Source: CAVUPF01 sp963803755 (GTDB lineage: Bacteria > Actinomycetota > Thermoleophilia > Solirubrobacterales > 70-9). Taken from it: a stretch of DNA of 64,000 bases. Below are positions 22,485-32,314 of the stretch, one piece after another. The notes under the pieces were generated by a model, which worked only from the letters and a program-made list of their open reading frames with translations, made no database searches and was not told where the DNA came from. Made by a program: the position numbers and the translations under genes. Within the stretch, counting starts at the first letter, position 1; each line of letters starts with the position of its first letter. The stretch is taken from contig CAWDNP010000002.1 in the NCBI GenBank assembly GCA_963803755.1, forward strand, positions 62,001 through 126,000, read 5' to 3'.

Positions 22485-24145
22485 TGCGCGATCCCCATGG
22501 TTCCGCGTGGGTCGCCGCTGTGCTCGGCCAGGTCCTCCAACTCGGCGATCTTGCGCTCGCCTTCGACTCGGGCGGGGTGGCCGGGGGGCAGCGGCTCGAT
22601 CAGTCGTCGGACGCGATTGCGGACCTGGAGGGCGAAGTGAGGGGTTGAGGCCCCCGCCAGGGCTCGGATGTCCTCGGCCGTGACCTCGTGACCGGCGCCG
22701 AGAAGCTCTGGGCTCTCGGCCTCGCTCACGGTTCTCCTCCGATCTTGCGTCAGTGCCGCCAGGTTGTCTATTTCGGCTTGCTGGTTCACGTCGATGGCCC
22801 CTTCGTCTCCGATCACCCACACATGGTTGTAGAAGGCGCGCGTCGGGTCGGTGGTGTAGCCCGGCTTGACGTCGAGCAGGTACCCGCGCAGCGCCGCTGG
22901 CAGCGTAGCGGCGTTGTCGGTGAGCAGCAGCGGACCCCAGGTACCCGAGGCAGAGAGTGGGGCAGCGGCCGCGGCATCGAGCGGCGAGTCGCTGCGGGCG
23001 ACGACGAAGCCATGGCCGGGTTCGTTGACATCCCAGCCGAAGCCGCCTTCGCCATAGCGCGCCAGGGCGATCGCGTTTGTCACCGGGTTCTTGCCGGAGA
23101 CGCGATGGACCCGGCTGTCGATCCTGGCGATCTGCCGCACTACGGCGGAGGAGATCACCGAGGAGGGCCCGAGCACGTAGACGGGCGTCTTTGGGTGCAG
23201 CTTCAGCGCCGCGGCGGTCGGCGCTGGCAGCTTGTCGCGGTCAGTGAAGAGGACCGGATCGCCCGATCGGGCCGCCCAGGAGGCCGCGGGCATCGCGAAC
23301 CCGGGCTGTTCGGCGGAGGCGATCACAACGTGTTCGGGCGCCGCGCCGAGCAGCTTGTCGCGCAGCGCCTCTATCGCCGCCGCGATCGAGGCGGCATCGC
23401 TCCCCTTGACCGCCGTCACCTTGGCCAACCCGGCGGGCGTCGCCACTGTCGCCGATCGCGAACGCCTGGGCGCCACCGGTGGCGCCGCTGCCGCGGGGAT
23501 CGAGGGCGGTGAGGGCGGCGGAGGTCGGGTTCGGGGACGCCTCCCTGCGCCGAGATCAGGACCGGAGCTTTCACCGGAGCGGCCATCAGCACTGAGGCGG
23601 CGATTGCGCCCTGCCAGTCGTCTTCGCCGACCAGGGCGACCGCAGCGGGGCGCTGGGCGGAGGTGGTCGAGGGGAAGGTCGCCAGCGCCACTGCGGCGGC
23701 GTTGGATGTGGGGTCGGCTCCGCCGATGCGGGTGGTGTTGTTGGTGGCGAAGGCGGGGTAGCCGAGCTGAGTCGCAGTCTGTCCAGTGGGCGATCCGCCC
23801 ATCCTGGCATTGCCGCCCACCGGCGCTGCGGCGCCAGGGAGCGGATTGCTGCTCGTCGAGCCGCTTCCCCCGAGGATCGCGGCGACGATGAAGGCCACGG
23901 CCACCACCACGAGCCCGGCGATCGCCTTCAGCGCGAACGGGACCGGCCTGCGCCGCCGCTTTATCCGAGGCGGTGAGGAAGGGCGCGGCGGCGCGACAGA
24001 GGGCGTGGCGGTCGTGGGCTTCTCGGCCTGCGGAGGCCGGCGGAGGCGGCGTTGGCCGCTTCGGCTTCGGCGGAGGCGACTCCGCGGGCCCCTGCGGAGG
24101 TTGTGTCGCCGGCACGTCGGCATTGATCGGGCGGTCTCTGGCCAC
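22481..24145 (-). CDS. Membrane-anchored cell-wall-binding-repeat (CWB2-like) protein, frameshifted at least three times
   Basis: The protein must be read in several frames. Frame 1 gives MARDRPINADVPATQPPQGP and a proline-rich cytoplasmic tail. A second frame gives a membrane helix, ALKAIAGLVVVAVAFIVAAI, followed by YPAFATNNTTRIGGADPTSN and VALVGEDDWQGAIAASVLMA. Near 23550 and 23450 two more shifts lead to TVATPAGLAKVTAVKGSDAA and the long C-terminal part (DPVLFTDRDKLPAPTAAALK; VYVLGPSSVISSAVVRQIAR). The NTTRIGGADPT-AVALA pattern recalls putative cell-wall-binding repeat 2. It overlaps the metallo-hydrolase start by 4 bp. The shifts look like accumulated indel errors, but decay cannot be excluded. 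Confidence 0.6.
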   Translation of the reverse strand: MARDRPINADVPATQPPQGPAESPPPKPKRPTPPPPASAGREAHDRHALCRAAAPFLTASDKAAAQAGPVRAEGDRRARGGGRGLHRRRDPRGKRLDEQQSAPWRRSAGGRQCQDGRIAHWTDCDSARLPRLRHQQHHPHRRSRPHIQRRRSGAGDLPLDHLRPAPRCGRPGRRRRLAGRNRRLSADGRSGESSGPDLGAGRRPRTRPPPPSPPSIPAAAAPPVAPRRSRSATVATPAGLAKVTAVKGSDAASIAAAIEALRDKLLGAAPEHVVIASAEQPGFAMPAASWAARSGDPVLFTDRDKLPAPTAAALKLHPKTPVYVLGPSSVISSAVVRQIARIDSRVHRVSGKNPVTNAIALARYGEGGFGWDVNEPGHGFVVARSDSPLDAAAAAPLSASGTWGPLLLTDNAATLPAALRGYLLDVKPGYTTDPTRAFYNHVWVIGDEGAIDVNQQAEIDNLAALTQDRRRTVSEAESPELLGAGHEVTAEDIRALAGASTPHFALQVRNRVRRLIEPLPPGHPARVEGERKIAELEDLAEHSGDPRGTMGIAH

Positions 24146-24202
24146 GGCGAAACGCTACACGCGAGTTATTGGCTGGCTGTTCAGATAAGGTTCAAGGACT
24201 GG

Positions 24203-24218
24203 TTGACTGACCAGTCAA
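24203..24218. promoter_or_regulatory. TetR-type operator palindrome upstream of acyl-CoA dehydrogenase
   Basis: TTGACTGACCAGTCAA has perfect 7-bp arms (TTGACTG/CAGTCAA) around a 2-bp centre, and the symmetry extends outward imperfectly (ACTGG/TCAGT). It sits 52 bp before the acyl-CoA dehydrogenase ATG. It shares TGACCAGTC with a site before the thiolase at about 15322, suggesting one fatty-acid regulon. Confidence 0.6.
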
Positions 24219-24269
24219 TCAGTTGCCGACACAGCCCGCGCAGCGCGCGCCGACCTCAGAGGAGATCGC

Positions 24270-25556
24270 ATGGATTTCTCACTTAACGAGGAGCAGCTTG
24301 AGTTCAAAGATCGCTGCCGGGCCTTCGCCCGCGAGGTGATCCGTCCTGCGGCGCGCAAGCACGACGAAGAGGAGAGCACTCCCTGGGAGGTCATCAAGGA
24401 GGCGCGCAGGCAGGGGCTTCAGGGTCTCGAGGCGATCCAGCGCTCTGCTGGTGACTCCGAGGGCCAGATGCAGGTGATCTCAGCCGAGGAGATGCACTGG
24501 GGTTGCGCCGGGATCGCGCTGGCGATCGCTGGTTCCGGGCTTGCCGCCGCCGGGATCGCCGCCACTGGCACGCCCGAGCAGATCGCCCGGTGGGTCCCCG
24601 AGTGCTTCGGCGTCCGGCGAGGAGATCAAGCTTGGCGCCTACGCGGTCACCGAGCCGCAGGCCGGCTCCGACGTGAAGAGCCTGAAGACGACCGCAAAGC
24701 GCGACGGCGAGGAGTGGGTCCTCAACGGAACCAAGGTCTTCATCACCAACGGCGGCATCGCCGACGTCCATGTCGTCGTCGCCACCGTTGACCCCGAGCT
24801 GGGTACGCGCGGCCAGGCCTCCTTCGTCGTCGGCAAGGGCACTCCCGGCCTCAGCCAGGGCAAGAAGGAGACGAAGCTCGGCATCCGCGCCTCTCATACC
24901 GCCGAGGTCGTGCTCGAGGACTGCCGCATCCCCGCCGAGAACCTGCTCGGCGGGGAGGAGAAGCTGGCGAAGAAGCTGGAGCGCGCCCGCTCCGGCCAGA
25001 AGTCCCGCTCCGCCGATGCGCTGGCTACCTTCGAGGTGACCCGGCCGCTGGTCGGCGCCTCGGCGCTCGGCATCGCCCAGGCCGCCTACGAGTGGACCCT
25101 TGAGTACCTCGACGGGCACTCCGAGGGCGGCACGCCGCTGCTGCAGACGCAGCGCATCCAGCAGACCCTCGCCGACGTCGCGACCGAGATCGAAGCCGCC
25201 CGCCTGCTCGTTCAGCGCGCCGCTTGGATGGGCCGAACGGCATGCCGATGACCGGCGGCCAGGGCTCGATGTCGAAGCTGAAGGCCGGCGACGTGACGAT
25301 GTGGGCGACGACCACGCTGATGGACCTGGTCGGTCCCTACGCCTGGAGCACCGAGTGCCCGCTGGAGAAGTGGTTCCGCGATGCCAAGATCTACCAGCTG
25401 TTCGAGGGCACGGCCGAGATCCAGCGTATGGTCATCTCTCGCATGCAGGCCCGTGAGTACGCCGAGCGCCTCGCCTATGGGGCCGAAGTTGCCGCCGCTG
25501 CGATGGGTGGCGGCGGCAAAGCGCCTGCTGCGGATAAGGCGCCCGTCCCAGCGTAG
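24270..25556 (+). CDS. Acyl-CoA dehydrogenase (frameshifted near 24605 and 25230)
   Basis: About 428 aa after joining three frames. Frame 1: DFSLNEEQLEFKDRCRAFAR to RWVPECFG. Frame 2 after 24605: SGEEIKLGAYAVTEPQAGSD, WVLNGTKVFITNGGIADVHV and SHTAEVVLEDCRIPAENLLG. Frame 3 after 25230: GMPMTGGQGSMSKLKAGDVT and KIYQLFEGTAEIQRMVISRM, the classic terminal motif with the flavin-binding EGTAEIQ. The catalytic Glu would lie in that loop, as in short-chain acyl-CoA dehydrogenases. The two shifts cancel, consistent with one insertion and one deletion. Preceded by a TetR-like operator. Confidence 0.85.
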
Positions 25557-25568
25557 CCTGGGTGCCCG

Positions 25569-25593
25569 CCCCCGAGCATCCTATGCTCGGGGG
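25569..25593 (+). terminator. Perfect 11-bp hairpin between acyl-CoA dehydrogenase and CDF gene
   Basis: CCCCCGAGCAT at 25569-25579 pairs perfectly with ATGCTCGGGGG at 25583-25593 around a CCT loop. No T-run follows, so it is not a canonical intrinsic terminator, but such strong stems often terminate in high-GC actinobacteria. It ends 6 bases before the CDF GTG and would also mask the only G-rich ribosome-binding site, so it could control translation. Confidence 0.55.
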
Positions 25594-25599
25594 GCGATC

Positions 25600-26536
25600 G
25601 TGAACGATCACGCTCACCACGGCTTCGGCTCACACGCCCACGCACTGGAGGGGCGGCGCGGTGACAGCCGCCGCCGGATGTGGGTCGCGCTGGCGATCAA
25701 CGCCGCGATGCTCGCGGTGGAGGCGGTCGGCGGCGTCCTCACCGGTTCCCTGGCGGTGCTTGCCGACGCCGGGCACCTGCTCTCCGACGTCGGCTCGATC
25801 GCGCTGGCCCTGGCCGCCACCCGCCTCGCCTCTCGCCCCGCCGGCGGGCGACGCACCTTCGGCTACCAGCGCTCCGAGGTGCTTGCCGCGCTGGTCAACG
25901 GACTGCTGTTGGTCGCGGTTGGGATCGCGCTGGCGATCGCCGCGATCGCCGGCTGGGCAACCCGACCGCGATCGACGGCGGTGGGGTGCTGGCGCTGGGC
26001 GCGCTCGGCCTCGCCGGCAACTTAGTCGCGACGCTGGTCCTCGCCCGCGGGCAGCGCCAGGACATCAACCTCGAGGGTGTCCTGCGCCACAGCGCCGCCG
26101 ACGCGCTCGGCTCATTCGGCGTCGTTGTCGTCGGTGCCGTCGTCCTGGCCGGCGGCTCGCCGGTCGTTGACCCGATCATCAGCCTGCTGATTTCCTGCCT
26201 CATCCTCGCCTCCTCCTGGCGGCTGATCAAGGAGCCGTTCGACGTGCTGATGGAGGCGGCGCCCGCCGGCATCGACGTCGAGGGTCTCGGCGCCGCCGTC
26301 TGCGCCGTGGAGGGGTTCGCTCGGTCCATGACCTGCACGTCTGGACGGTGACCGCAGGCTTCGGCGCGATCGCCGCCCACGTGGTCGTCGCGCGCGGCTC
26401 CGACCGCGACCTGGTCCGCCGCCGGCTTGAGGTGCTGCTGGCCGAGCGGTTCGGCATCGACCACACCACCCTTCAGATGGAGGAGGAGGCGGGAGAGGGG
26501 CTGCTGCGGGTAGAGAACCTGTCCGGCGGGGACTGA
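25600..26536 (+). CDS. Cation diffusion facilitator (CDF) metal transporter (frameshifted near 25957 and 26320)
   Basis: About 311 aa over three frames. Frame 1 starts at GTG 25600 with a His-rich leader (NDHAHHGFGSHAHALEG), then MWVALAINAAMLAVEAVGGV, SLAVLADAGHLLSDVGSIAL (metal-site HxxxD) and EVLAALVNGLLLVAVGIALA. Frame 2 continues LGALGLAGNLVATLVLARGQ, EGVLRHSAADALGSFGVVVV (second HxxxD) and DPIISLLISCLILASSWRLI. Frame 3 gives the cytoplasmic domain end, GFGAIAAHVVVARGSD to TTLQMEEEAG. It exports Zn/Cd/Co-type divalent cations in exchange for protons. Both metal motifs are intact, favouring sequencing indels. Confidence 0.82.
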
Positions 26537-26644
26537 ACCGCAAGCCCGAAATCAACCAAGATACCAAATAATCGGTATGTGCGGACTGGGCCAGTGTGTC
26601 TACCCTGGACGGGAGGAACCTGGGCCCAGCGAAACGGAGGCAAG

Positions 26645-27332
26645 TTGGTTCGTCAGGCTCACTCCTATTTCGCCGGTGCGATTTCGAGCACCGTCCTGAT
26701 CGCCGCAGCCGTGATCGCCTTCGTGCTGCTCGTCTCGGCTCAGGCCTTCAGGGAGTGGCCGGTCTCCGGGTTGGGGTGGCGGGGCGGGACGGTCTCGGTT
26801 TCCCCGGGCCGAGCAGTGGGTGGTGCGGCCGCGTCGCACCCGCGTGTGGCCGCGACGGCGAGGACGGGCGGCGCGATCGCTGGGGGCACCGCCGGCGCAC
26901 GCCCGGGCCATCCGGGACGCTCGGGCAGCCGGGCGGCCTCGGCGGCGGCGGTCCCGGCGCGACGGCGCCGCGCGGTGGCCCGGGTCGCCTTCCGGCGGGG
27001 GCGGCAGCTCCTCCCCCTCGAGCCCTTCGCCGACTCCCGCGCCGGGTGGCGGGTCGGGATCGCCGGCAACCGGTGGTGGCGCGGGCGCTGGCGTTGGCGG
27101 CGCCGGGAGCAGCGCCGCCAGTATCAGCGCCGGCCTCACGAGCACCATCGAGAACACGGTCTACCAGGTCAGCGAAACACTTGGCGGTGCGCTCGAGCAA
27201 CACCGGCGTCGCCAAAGTCACCGAAGGCGCATCAACGGCGTCGCCGGCCCCACCTCGACGGTCGGCCACGCGGTCGAAGAAACGGCTGGCGCGGTCGGCG
27301 GCTTGCTCCACCCCACCGCTGATCGGCGGTAG
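26645..27332 (+). CDS. Low-complexity membrane/secreted protein, frameshifted several times
   Basis: TTG 26645 follows GGAGG at 26636-26640 and starts LVRQAHSYFAGAISSTVLIA, with a membrane helix SSTVLIAAAVIAFVLLVSAQ. The following stretch is Gly/Ser/Ala/Pro-rich and its frame cannot be traced with confidence. A later frame (about 26990-27185) reads SGSPATGGGAGAGVGGAGSS and then ISAGLTSTIENTVYQVSETL. The last frame gives VAGPTSTVGHAVEETAGAVG and stops at 27332. At least two shifts are needed. The amphipathic TSTIENTVYQVSETLGG-type repeats suggest a surface-exposed coiled region. I do not recognise a family. Confidence 0.45.
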
Positions 27333-27359
27333 CGCCTCAACCGTCACAATGCCCGTCCT

Positions 27360-28666
27360 ATGGCGGAGCGCGAACAGTCGGGCGCGGTCGTGGCCGACCC
27401 GGTCGGGGCTCGCCGGTCTACCCGGCCGGCAGCCGCGTCAACGAGCGCGGCCACCTCGAGGTCGCCGGCTGCGACGTGGTCGAGCTGGCCGCGGAGCTTG
27501 GCACGCCCGCCTACATCTATGCCGAGGACGACATGCGCGCCCGCGCTCGCGCCTACCGCGACGCCTTCGAGCGCCGCGGCGCCAGCTTCGAGGTCCTCTT
27601 CGCCAGCAAGTCGCTGCCCTGCACTGCCGCCTACCGGCTGTTCGCCGAGGAGGGGCTATCGGTCGACGTCGCCTCCGGCGGTGAGCTGCACATGGCGCTG
27701 CGGGCCGGGTTTGACCCGGCCCGCATCCACATGCACGGCAACAACAAGACCGACGAGGAGATCCTCTTTGCGGCGCGGGCCGGCGTCGGCCACCTGATCC
27801 TCGACTCCTTCGACGAGATCGAGCGCTGCGAGCGCCTGCTCGATGCCCCCCAGGACGTGCTGATCCGCGTCACGCCCGGAATCAAGCCCTCCACCCACGA
27901 CTACGTGCAGACGGGGCAGCTCGACTCGAAGTTCGGCTTCGGGCTCGAGGACGGCCTGGCGGCGCGCGCGATCGAGCGGGTGCTGGCATCCGAGAAGCTC
28001 GAGCTGGTCGGACTGCACGCCCACATCGGCTCCCAGATCTTCGAGCTGGAGGCCTACGCGCTGGCGATCCGCGCGCTCGGCGAGCTGGCCGGCGAGTGGT
28101 GTCGCATCGTCAACGTCGGCGGCGGCCTCGGCATTGCCTATATCGCCGAAGACGAGCCGCCCTCGATCGACGCCTATGTCGACGTCAAGGTGCGCGGTGT
28201 CGCAGAGGTCTTCGGCGACGGGGTTCGGATCCTGGTCGAGCCGGGGCGCTCCCTGGTCGGCAACGCCGGCCTCACCGCCTACCGGGTCGGCACCGTCAAG
28301 GAGATCCCCGGCGTCCGCACCTACGTCGCCGTCGACGGCGGCATGTCGGACAACGTGCGGCCGATGCTCTACGGCTCACGATATGAGGCGCTGATCGCCG
28401 ACCGGGCCGGCGCCGCTTCTGACACTCCGGCGACGATCGCCGGCATGCATTGCGAGTCGGGCGACATCCTCGTCCGCGACGCGATGCTCGCCGCGCCCGC
28501 GGTCGGCGACGTGCTCGTCACGCCCGCGACCGGCGCCTACGGCTACGCGATGGCCAGCAACTACAACGGCGTGCCGCGTCCGCCGGTCGTCTTCTGCCGC
28601 GACGGCGAGGCCCGCGTCGTCGTCCGCCGCGAGACCTATGAGGACCTCACCTCCCGCGATGTCTGA
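27360..28666 (+). CDS. lysA: Diaminopimelate decarboxylase (probable frameshift near 27400)
   Basis: Makes L-lysine from meso-diaminopimelate using PLP. The main frame includes GTPAYIYAEDDMRARARAYR, the PLP-Lys region LFASKSLPCTAAYRLFAEEG, SKFGFGLEDGLAARAIERVL, LHAHIGSQIFELEAYALAIR, NVGGGLGIAYI and the intersubunit Cys motif in MHCESGDILVRDAMLAAP. The frame GSPVYPAGSRVNERGHLEVA upstream of 27476 clearly belongs to LysA but has no start codon; ATG 27360 in another frame would supply one if a base is lost near 27400. Its 3' end overlaps hom by 8 bp, making it the first gene of an aspartate-family operon. Confidence 0.9.
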
Positions 28667-29883
28667 CCCCGTCCGCATAGGGCTGCTGGGACGTGGCACG
28701 GTCGGCGACGCCTTCGCCGAGCTGTTGGCCGAGCGCGCCGTCGGCGGTCGAGGCGGCGACCGGGCGGCGCCCCGAGGTCTCCGGTGTCCTGACCCGATCC
28801 GACGGCGATTTCGGCGCGATCCTCGGGCGCTCCGACCTGGTCGTCGAGCTGATGGGGGGAACCGATCCGGCTCGCGATTACGTGCTTGACGCGCTACGCG
28901 CGGGGAGGCCGGTCGTCACCGCCAACAAGCAACTGCTCGCCCAGCACGGCGACGAGCTGTTCGGCGTCGCTCGCGAGGCCGGCGTGCAGCTGCGCTTCGA
29001 GGCGGCGGTGGCGGGCGTGATCCCGATCGTCCGCACGATCCAGGAGAGCTTCGGCGTCACCGAGGTCTCCAAGGTCTTCGGCATCGTCAACGGCACCACC
29101 AACTTCATCCTCAGCGAGATGGCCACTACCGGCGCCGCCTATGCGGACGTACTCGCCCGCGCCCAGGAGCTGGGCTATGCTGAGGCCGACCCCGGCGAGG
29201 ACGTCAATGGCGCCGACGCTGCGGCGAAGATGGCGATCCTCGCCCGCCTCGCCTTCCACACGCCGGTCACCCTCTCCGAGGTTGCCTATGAGGGGATCGA
29301 GACGATCCAGCCCGACGACCTCGCCTACGCCAAGGAGCTGGGCCTCTCGCTGAAGCTACTCGGCGTCGCCGAGCGCAGAGAGGGTGGGATCAGCGTCCGT
29401 GTCTTTCCCTGCTTCCTCTACAGCGGGCATCCGCTCGCGCCGGTCGAGGGCCCCTTCAATGCGGTGATGGTCGAGGCGCCAGCTATCACCGAGGTGACGA
29501 TGTCAGGGCCGGGGGCAGGGGGGGTTCAGACCGCCTCAGCCGTACTCGGCGACGTCGTCTCGATCCTCGCCGGCGACGCGCCGGTCCCCGAGCCCCTCGA
29601 GCGGCTTCCGATCGTCACCGACATCACCTCTTCCTTTTACCTGTACCTGGAGGTCGCCGACCGGCCGGGCGTGCTCGCCCAGATCGCCAAGGTGCTGGGC
29701 GATAAGGAGATCTCGGTCAAGAGCGTGGTGCAGCGGGGGATCGGGGACGACGCGCGGCTGGTAATGGTCGTTCACGAGTGCCTGGAGTCGAGATTCAAGG
29801 CGGCGGTGAGTGAGATTGCCGAGTTGGGAGACCTGCGGTCGCCGCCGCGGTCGATCCGTGTGATCGAGGAGGAGTTTGTTTGA
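28659..29883 (+). CDS. hom: Homoserine dehydrogenase (frameshifted near 28740)
   Basis: Reduces aspartate semialdehyde to homoserine, the branch to threonine and methionine. ATG 28659 starts SDPVRIGLLGRGTVGDAFAE (Rossmann GxGxxG). Near 28740 one extra base must be skipped to reach RRPEVSGVLTRSDGDFGAIL. Then follow VELMGGTDPARDYVLDALRA, PVVTANKQLLAQHGDELFGV, the active-site FEAAVAGVIPIVRTIQESFG and VFGIVNGTTNFILSEM. A C-terminal ACT domain (YLYLEVADRPGVLAQIAKVL) senses threonine. Overlaps lysA (8 bp) and thrC (4 bp). An essential, otherwise intact gene, so the shift is probably a sequencing indel. Confidence 0.93.
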
Positions 29884-30917
29884 CGCCGGTCAGCCTGATC
29901 GAGAGATACAGGGACCGCTTGCCATTGGAGACCGATGACCCTGTTGTAACTTTGAACGAGGGGTCGACTCCGCTGATCGAGGCTCCACGGCTCTCGGAGC
30001 GGATCGGGGTTCGCGCCTATCTGAAGTTCGAGGGTGCGAACCCGACTGGGAGCTTTAAGGATCGGGGGATGACCGTGGCTGTCTCGCGCGCCAAAGGTCG
30101 GGGTGCTGAGGCTGTGATCTGTGCGTCTACCGGGAACACTGCTGCCAGCGCCGCGGCCTATGCAGCGCGGGCTGGGCTGCGCGGGGCGGTGATCGTTCCG
30201 GAGGGCAAGATCGCAATTGGGAAGCTGGCCCAGGCGCTGATGCACGGGGCGCGGGTGATCGCCCTGCAGGGGAACTTCGACGATGCGCTGCGGATCGTGC
30301 GGGCACTGGCCCAAAAGCACCCGATCGAACTGGTCAACTCGGTCAACCCATACCGGATCGAGGGGCAGAAGACCGCCGCCTTTGAGGTGGTGGAGGATCT
30401 GGGAGAGGCGCCGGGAGCGTTGGCGATCCCGGTCGGCAACGCCGGCAACGTGACCGCCTACTGGCGAGGCTTCCAGGAGCTAGAGGCCGCACCGGTGCTC
30501 TACGGGTTTCAGGCCGACGGGGCGGCGCCGCTCGTCTACGGGGCGCCGGTCGCCAACCCCGAGACAGTGGCCTCTGCGATCCGGATCGGCAACCCCGCCC
30601 GCTGGGAGGAGGCGATGGCCGCCTTCACCGCTTCGCGCGGGCGCGTTGCGGCGGTCTCCGACGAGCAGATCCTCGATACCTACCGCTGGCTTGCCGCCAC
30701 CGAAGGCGTTTTCTGTGAGCCTGCCTCTGCCGCCTCGGTCGCGGGCCTGTGCGCCCATGGCCTGCCCGTGGTCGAGGGTACGCCGCCGCCCGAGTCGGTC
30801 GTCTGTGTCCTCACCGGTCACGGCCTAAAGGACCCTGACACGGCCCTGGGCAAAGCCCCCGCGGTGATCAACTGTAAGAACGATCTCGGCGCGGTTGAGC
30901 GTGCGGTCTTTGACTGA
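29880..30917 (+). CDS. thrC: Threonine synthase
   Basis: A 345-aa PLP enzyme converting O-phosphohomoserine to threonine. Features: VTLNEGSTPLIEAPRLSERI near the start, the PLP lysine in FEGANPTGSFKDRGMTVAVS, the phosphate-binding CASTGNTAASAAAYAARAGL, AIPVGNAGNVTAYWRGF and the C-terminal FCEPASAASVAGLCAHG. It starts at TTG 29880 inside the hom stop (TTGA overlap), so it is translationally coupled. The length matches the short form of threonine synthase typical of Gram-positives. Confidence 0.94.
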   Translation: MTPVSLIERYRDRLPLETDDPVVTLNEGSTPLIEAPRLSERIGVRAYLKFEGANPTGSFKDRGMTVAVSRAKGRGAEAVICASTGNTAASAAAYAARAGLRGAVIVPEGKIAIGKLAQALMHGARVIALQGNFDDALRIVRALAQKHPIELVNSVNPYRIEGQKTAAFEVVEDLGEAPGALAIPVGNAGNVTAYWRGFQELEAAPVLYGFQADGAAPLVYGAPVANPETVASAIRIGNPARWEEAMAAFTASRGRVAAVSDEQILDTYRWLAATEGVFCEPASAASVAGLCAHGLPVVEGTPPPESVVCVLTGHGLKDPDTALGKAPAVINCKNDLGAVERAVFD

Positions 30918-30960
30918 TCGCTCACTGCTCGCCCCGCTGCGCCTTTAGTCTGCGTTCGGG

Positions 30961-31845
30961 GTGACCGCCCGCCGCCGACTGATCCGCGTTCCCGCCTCCT
31001 CGGCCAACCTGGGGCCGGGATACGACGTGATGGCTGCGGCGGTCTCGCTGTACCTGGAGGTGGAGGTTGAGGAGACCGGCGAGTTCTCGCTCGATCCTGG
31101 TGGACTTGATGTCTCAACTGGGCATGACAACCTCGTCGTGCAGGCCTTTGAGAGCCTGCATTCAGCCGACGGCATCGCCTTTCGCCTACGCAGCGAGATC
31201 CCGCTCGCCCGCGGCCTCGGCTCCAGCGCGGCGGCGATCGTCGCCGGCCTCTTCGCAGCCGACCACCTCTACGAGCTGGCGCTCTCGCGGGAGGAGATAC
31301 TGGCCTTAGCGGCTGAGCTGGAGGGACATCCCGACAACGTCGCCGCGGCGATCTACGGAGGTTTCGTGATCTGCGGGGTGGGGGAGGGGGGTGCGGCGAG
31401 CGCGGTCCGCTTCGACCCACCGGGCGGCTTGGAGGGCATCGCCGTCGTCCCCGCCGAGGAGGTCTCTACCGATCGTGCCCGAGAGGCGATCCCGGCTGAG
31501 GTCCCGCTGGGCGACGCCGTCGCCAACGTCTCCGCCGCTGCGCTGCTCGTGCTCGGGCTAAAGACGGCCGACCTTGACCTCATCGCCCGCGGCCTCGCCG
31601 ATCGCATCCACCAGGCCCGCCGCCGCGACCTCTACCCGCGCTCGATGGAGCTGGTCGACTCGGCTGCAACCGAGCTCGGCTCGCTTGGCGCGACGATCTC
31701 CGGTGCCGGACCCACCGTTCTCGTCTGGACGACCTGGCAGGATGCCGGCAAGGTTGCAGAGGAGCTGGAGCGCCGCTGCGAAGGCTGGGCCGAGGTCCGC
31801 CGCCTCCCCTTCACCCCCCACGGTGCCGACGTGCCCGAGCTCTGA
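30961..31845 (+). CDS. thrB: Homoserine kinase
   Basis: A 294-aa GHMP kinase that phosphorylates homoserine for ThrC. The N-terminal VPASSANLGPGYDVMAAAVS is the substrate-binding start, the ATP loop is EIPLARGLGSSAAAIVAGLF, and the C-terminal motif is ATISGAGPTVLVWTTWQDAG. GTG 30961 is 43 bp after thrC; it completes lysA-hom-thrC-thrB. It abuts the convergent NTF2-like gene (stop codons adjacent at 31845/31846). Confidence 0.94.
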   Translation: MTARRRLIRVPASSANLGPGYDVMAAAVSLYLEVEVEETGEFSLDPGGLDVSTGHDNLVVQAFESLHSADGIAFRLRSEIPLARGLGSSAAAIVAGLFAADHLYELALSREEILALAAELEGHPDNVAAAIYGGFVICGVGEGGAASAVRFDPPGGLEGIAVVPAEEVSTDRAREAIPAEVPLGDAVANVSAAALLVLGLKTADLDLIARGLADRIHQARRRDLYPRSMELVDSAATELGSLGATISGAGPTVLVWTTWQDAGKVAEELERRCEGWAEVRRLPFTPHGADVPEL

Positions 31846-32286
31846 TCAGCTCAGCAGGCCGACCTGGCGCAGGATCGAGACGCTGTCGGAGTAGACGTCC
31901 TTGCGCTTGACCAGGCCGTTCTCGAAGGGGATCACGTCGAGGCCGTCCCACTTGACTCGACGCCCGGTCGGCTCGGCGAGGAGCTCTCCCCTTCGCATCG
32001 TCTTCGCGTGGGTCGCCTCCGCCGTCCACTCCTGCACCACCAGCCCCTCGCGCACGTAGAGGCGACGGGTGGTGAACTCGATGTCGGGCCATGTGTCGAA
32101 GATCGCGCCGATATGGGCGCGCACCTCCGTCCCGCTTGCGGACTCGCCCGCGGTGTGGTTAGCGAAGACCATGTCAGGCGCGTGCATTGAGGCAATCGCG
32201 TCGAGGTCGTGTGCGTTCCAGGCGTCGTTGTAGCGGGCGATGGTCGCCTGCAGCACCTGCTCTGAGTCCTTCGTGCCAGCGTTCAT
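31846..32286 (-). CDS. SnoaL/NTF2-like polyketide-cyclase-fold protein
   Basis: A 146-aa protein with a helical start (VLQATIARYNDAWNAHDLDA) and a curved beta sheet (MHAPDMVFANHTAGESASG; IFDTWPDIEFTTRRLYVREG; GRRVKWDGLDVIPFENGLVK), as in SnoaL-type ester cyclases and small dehydratases. A catalytic role is unproven; many members bind small hydrophobic ligands. Divergent from the cupin gene, with a perfect palindrome between them, so both may answer to one regulator. Confidence 0.75.
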   Translation of the reverse strand: MNAGTKDSEQVLQATIARYNDAWNAHDLDAIASMHAPDMVFANHTAGESASGTEVRAHIGAIFDTWPDIEFTTRRLYVREGLVVQEWTAEATHAKTMRRGELLAEPTGRRVKWDGLDVIPFENGLVKRKDVYSDSVSILRQVGLLS

Positions 32287-32314
32287 TCATGCTCCTTAGC
32301 GGGGGACCAAGGTA

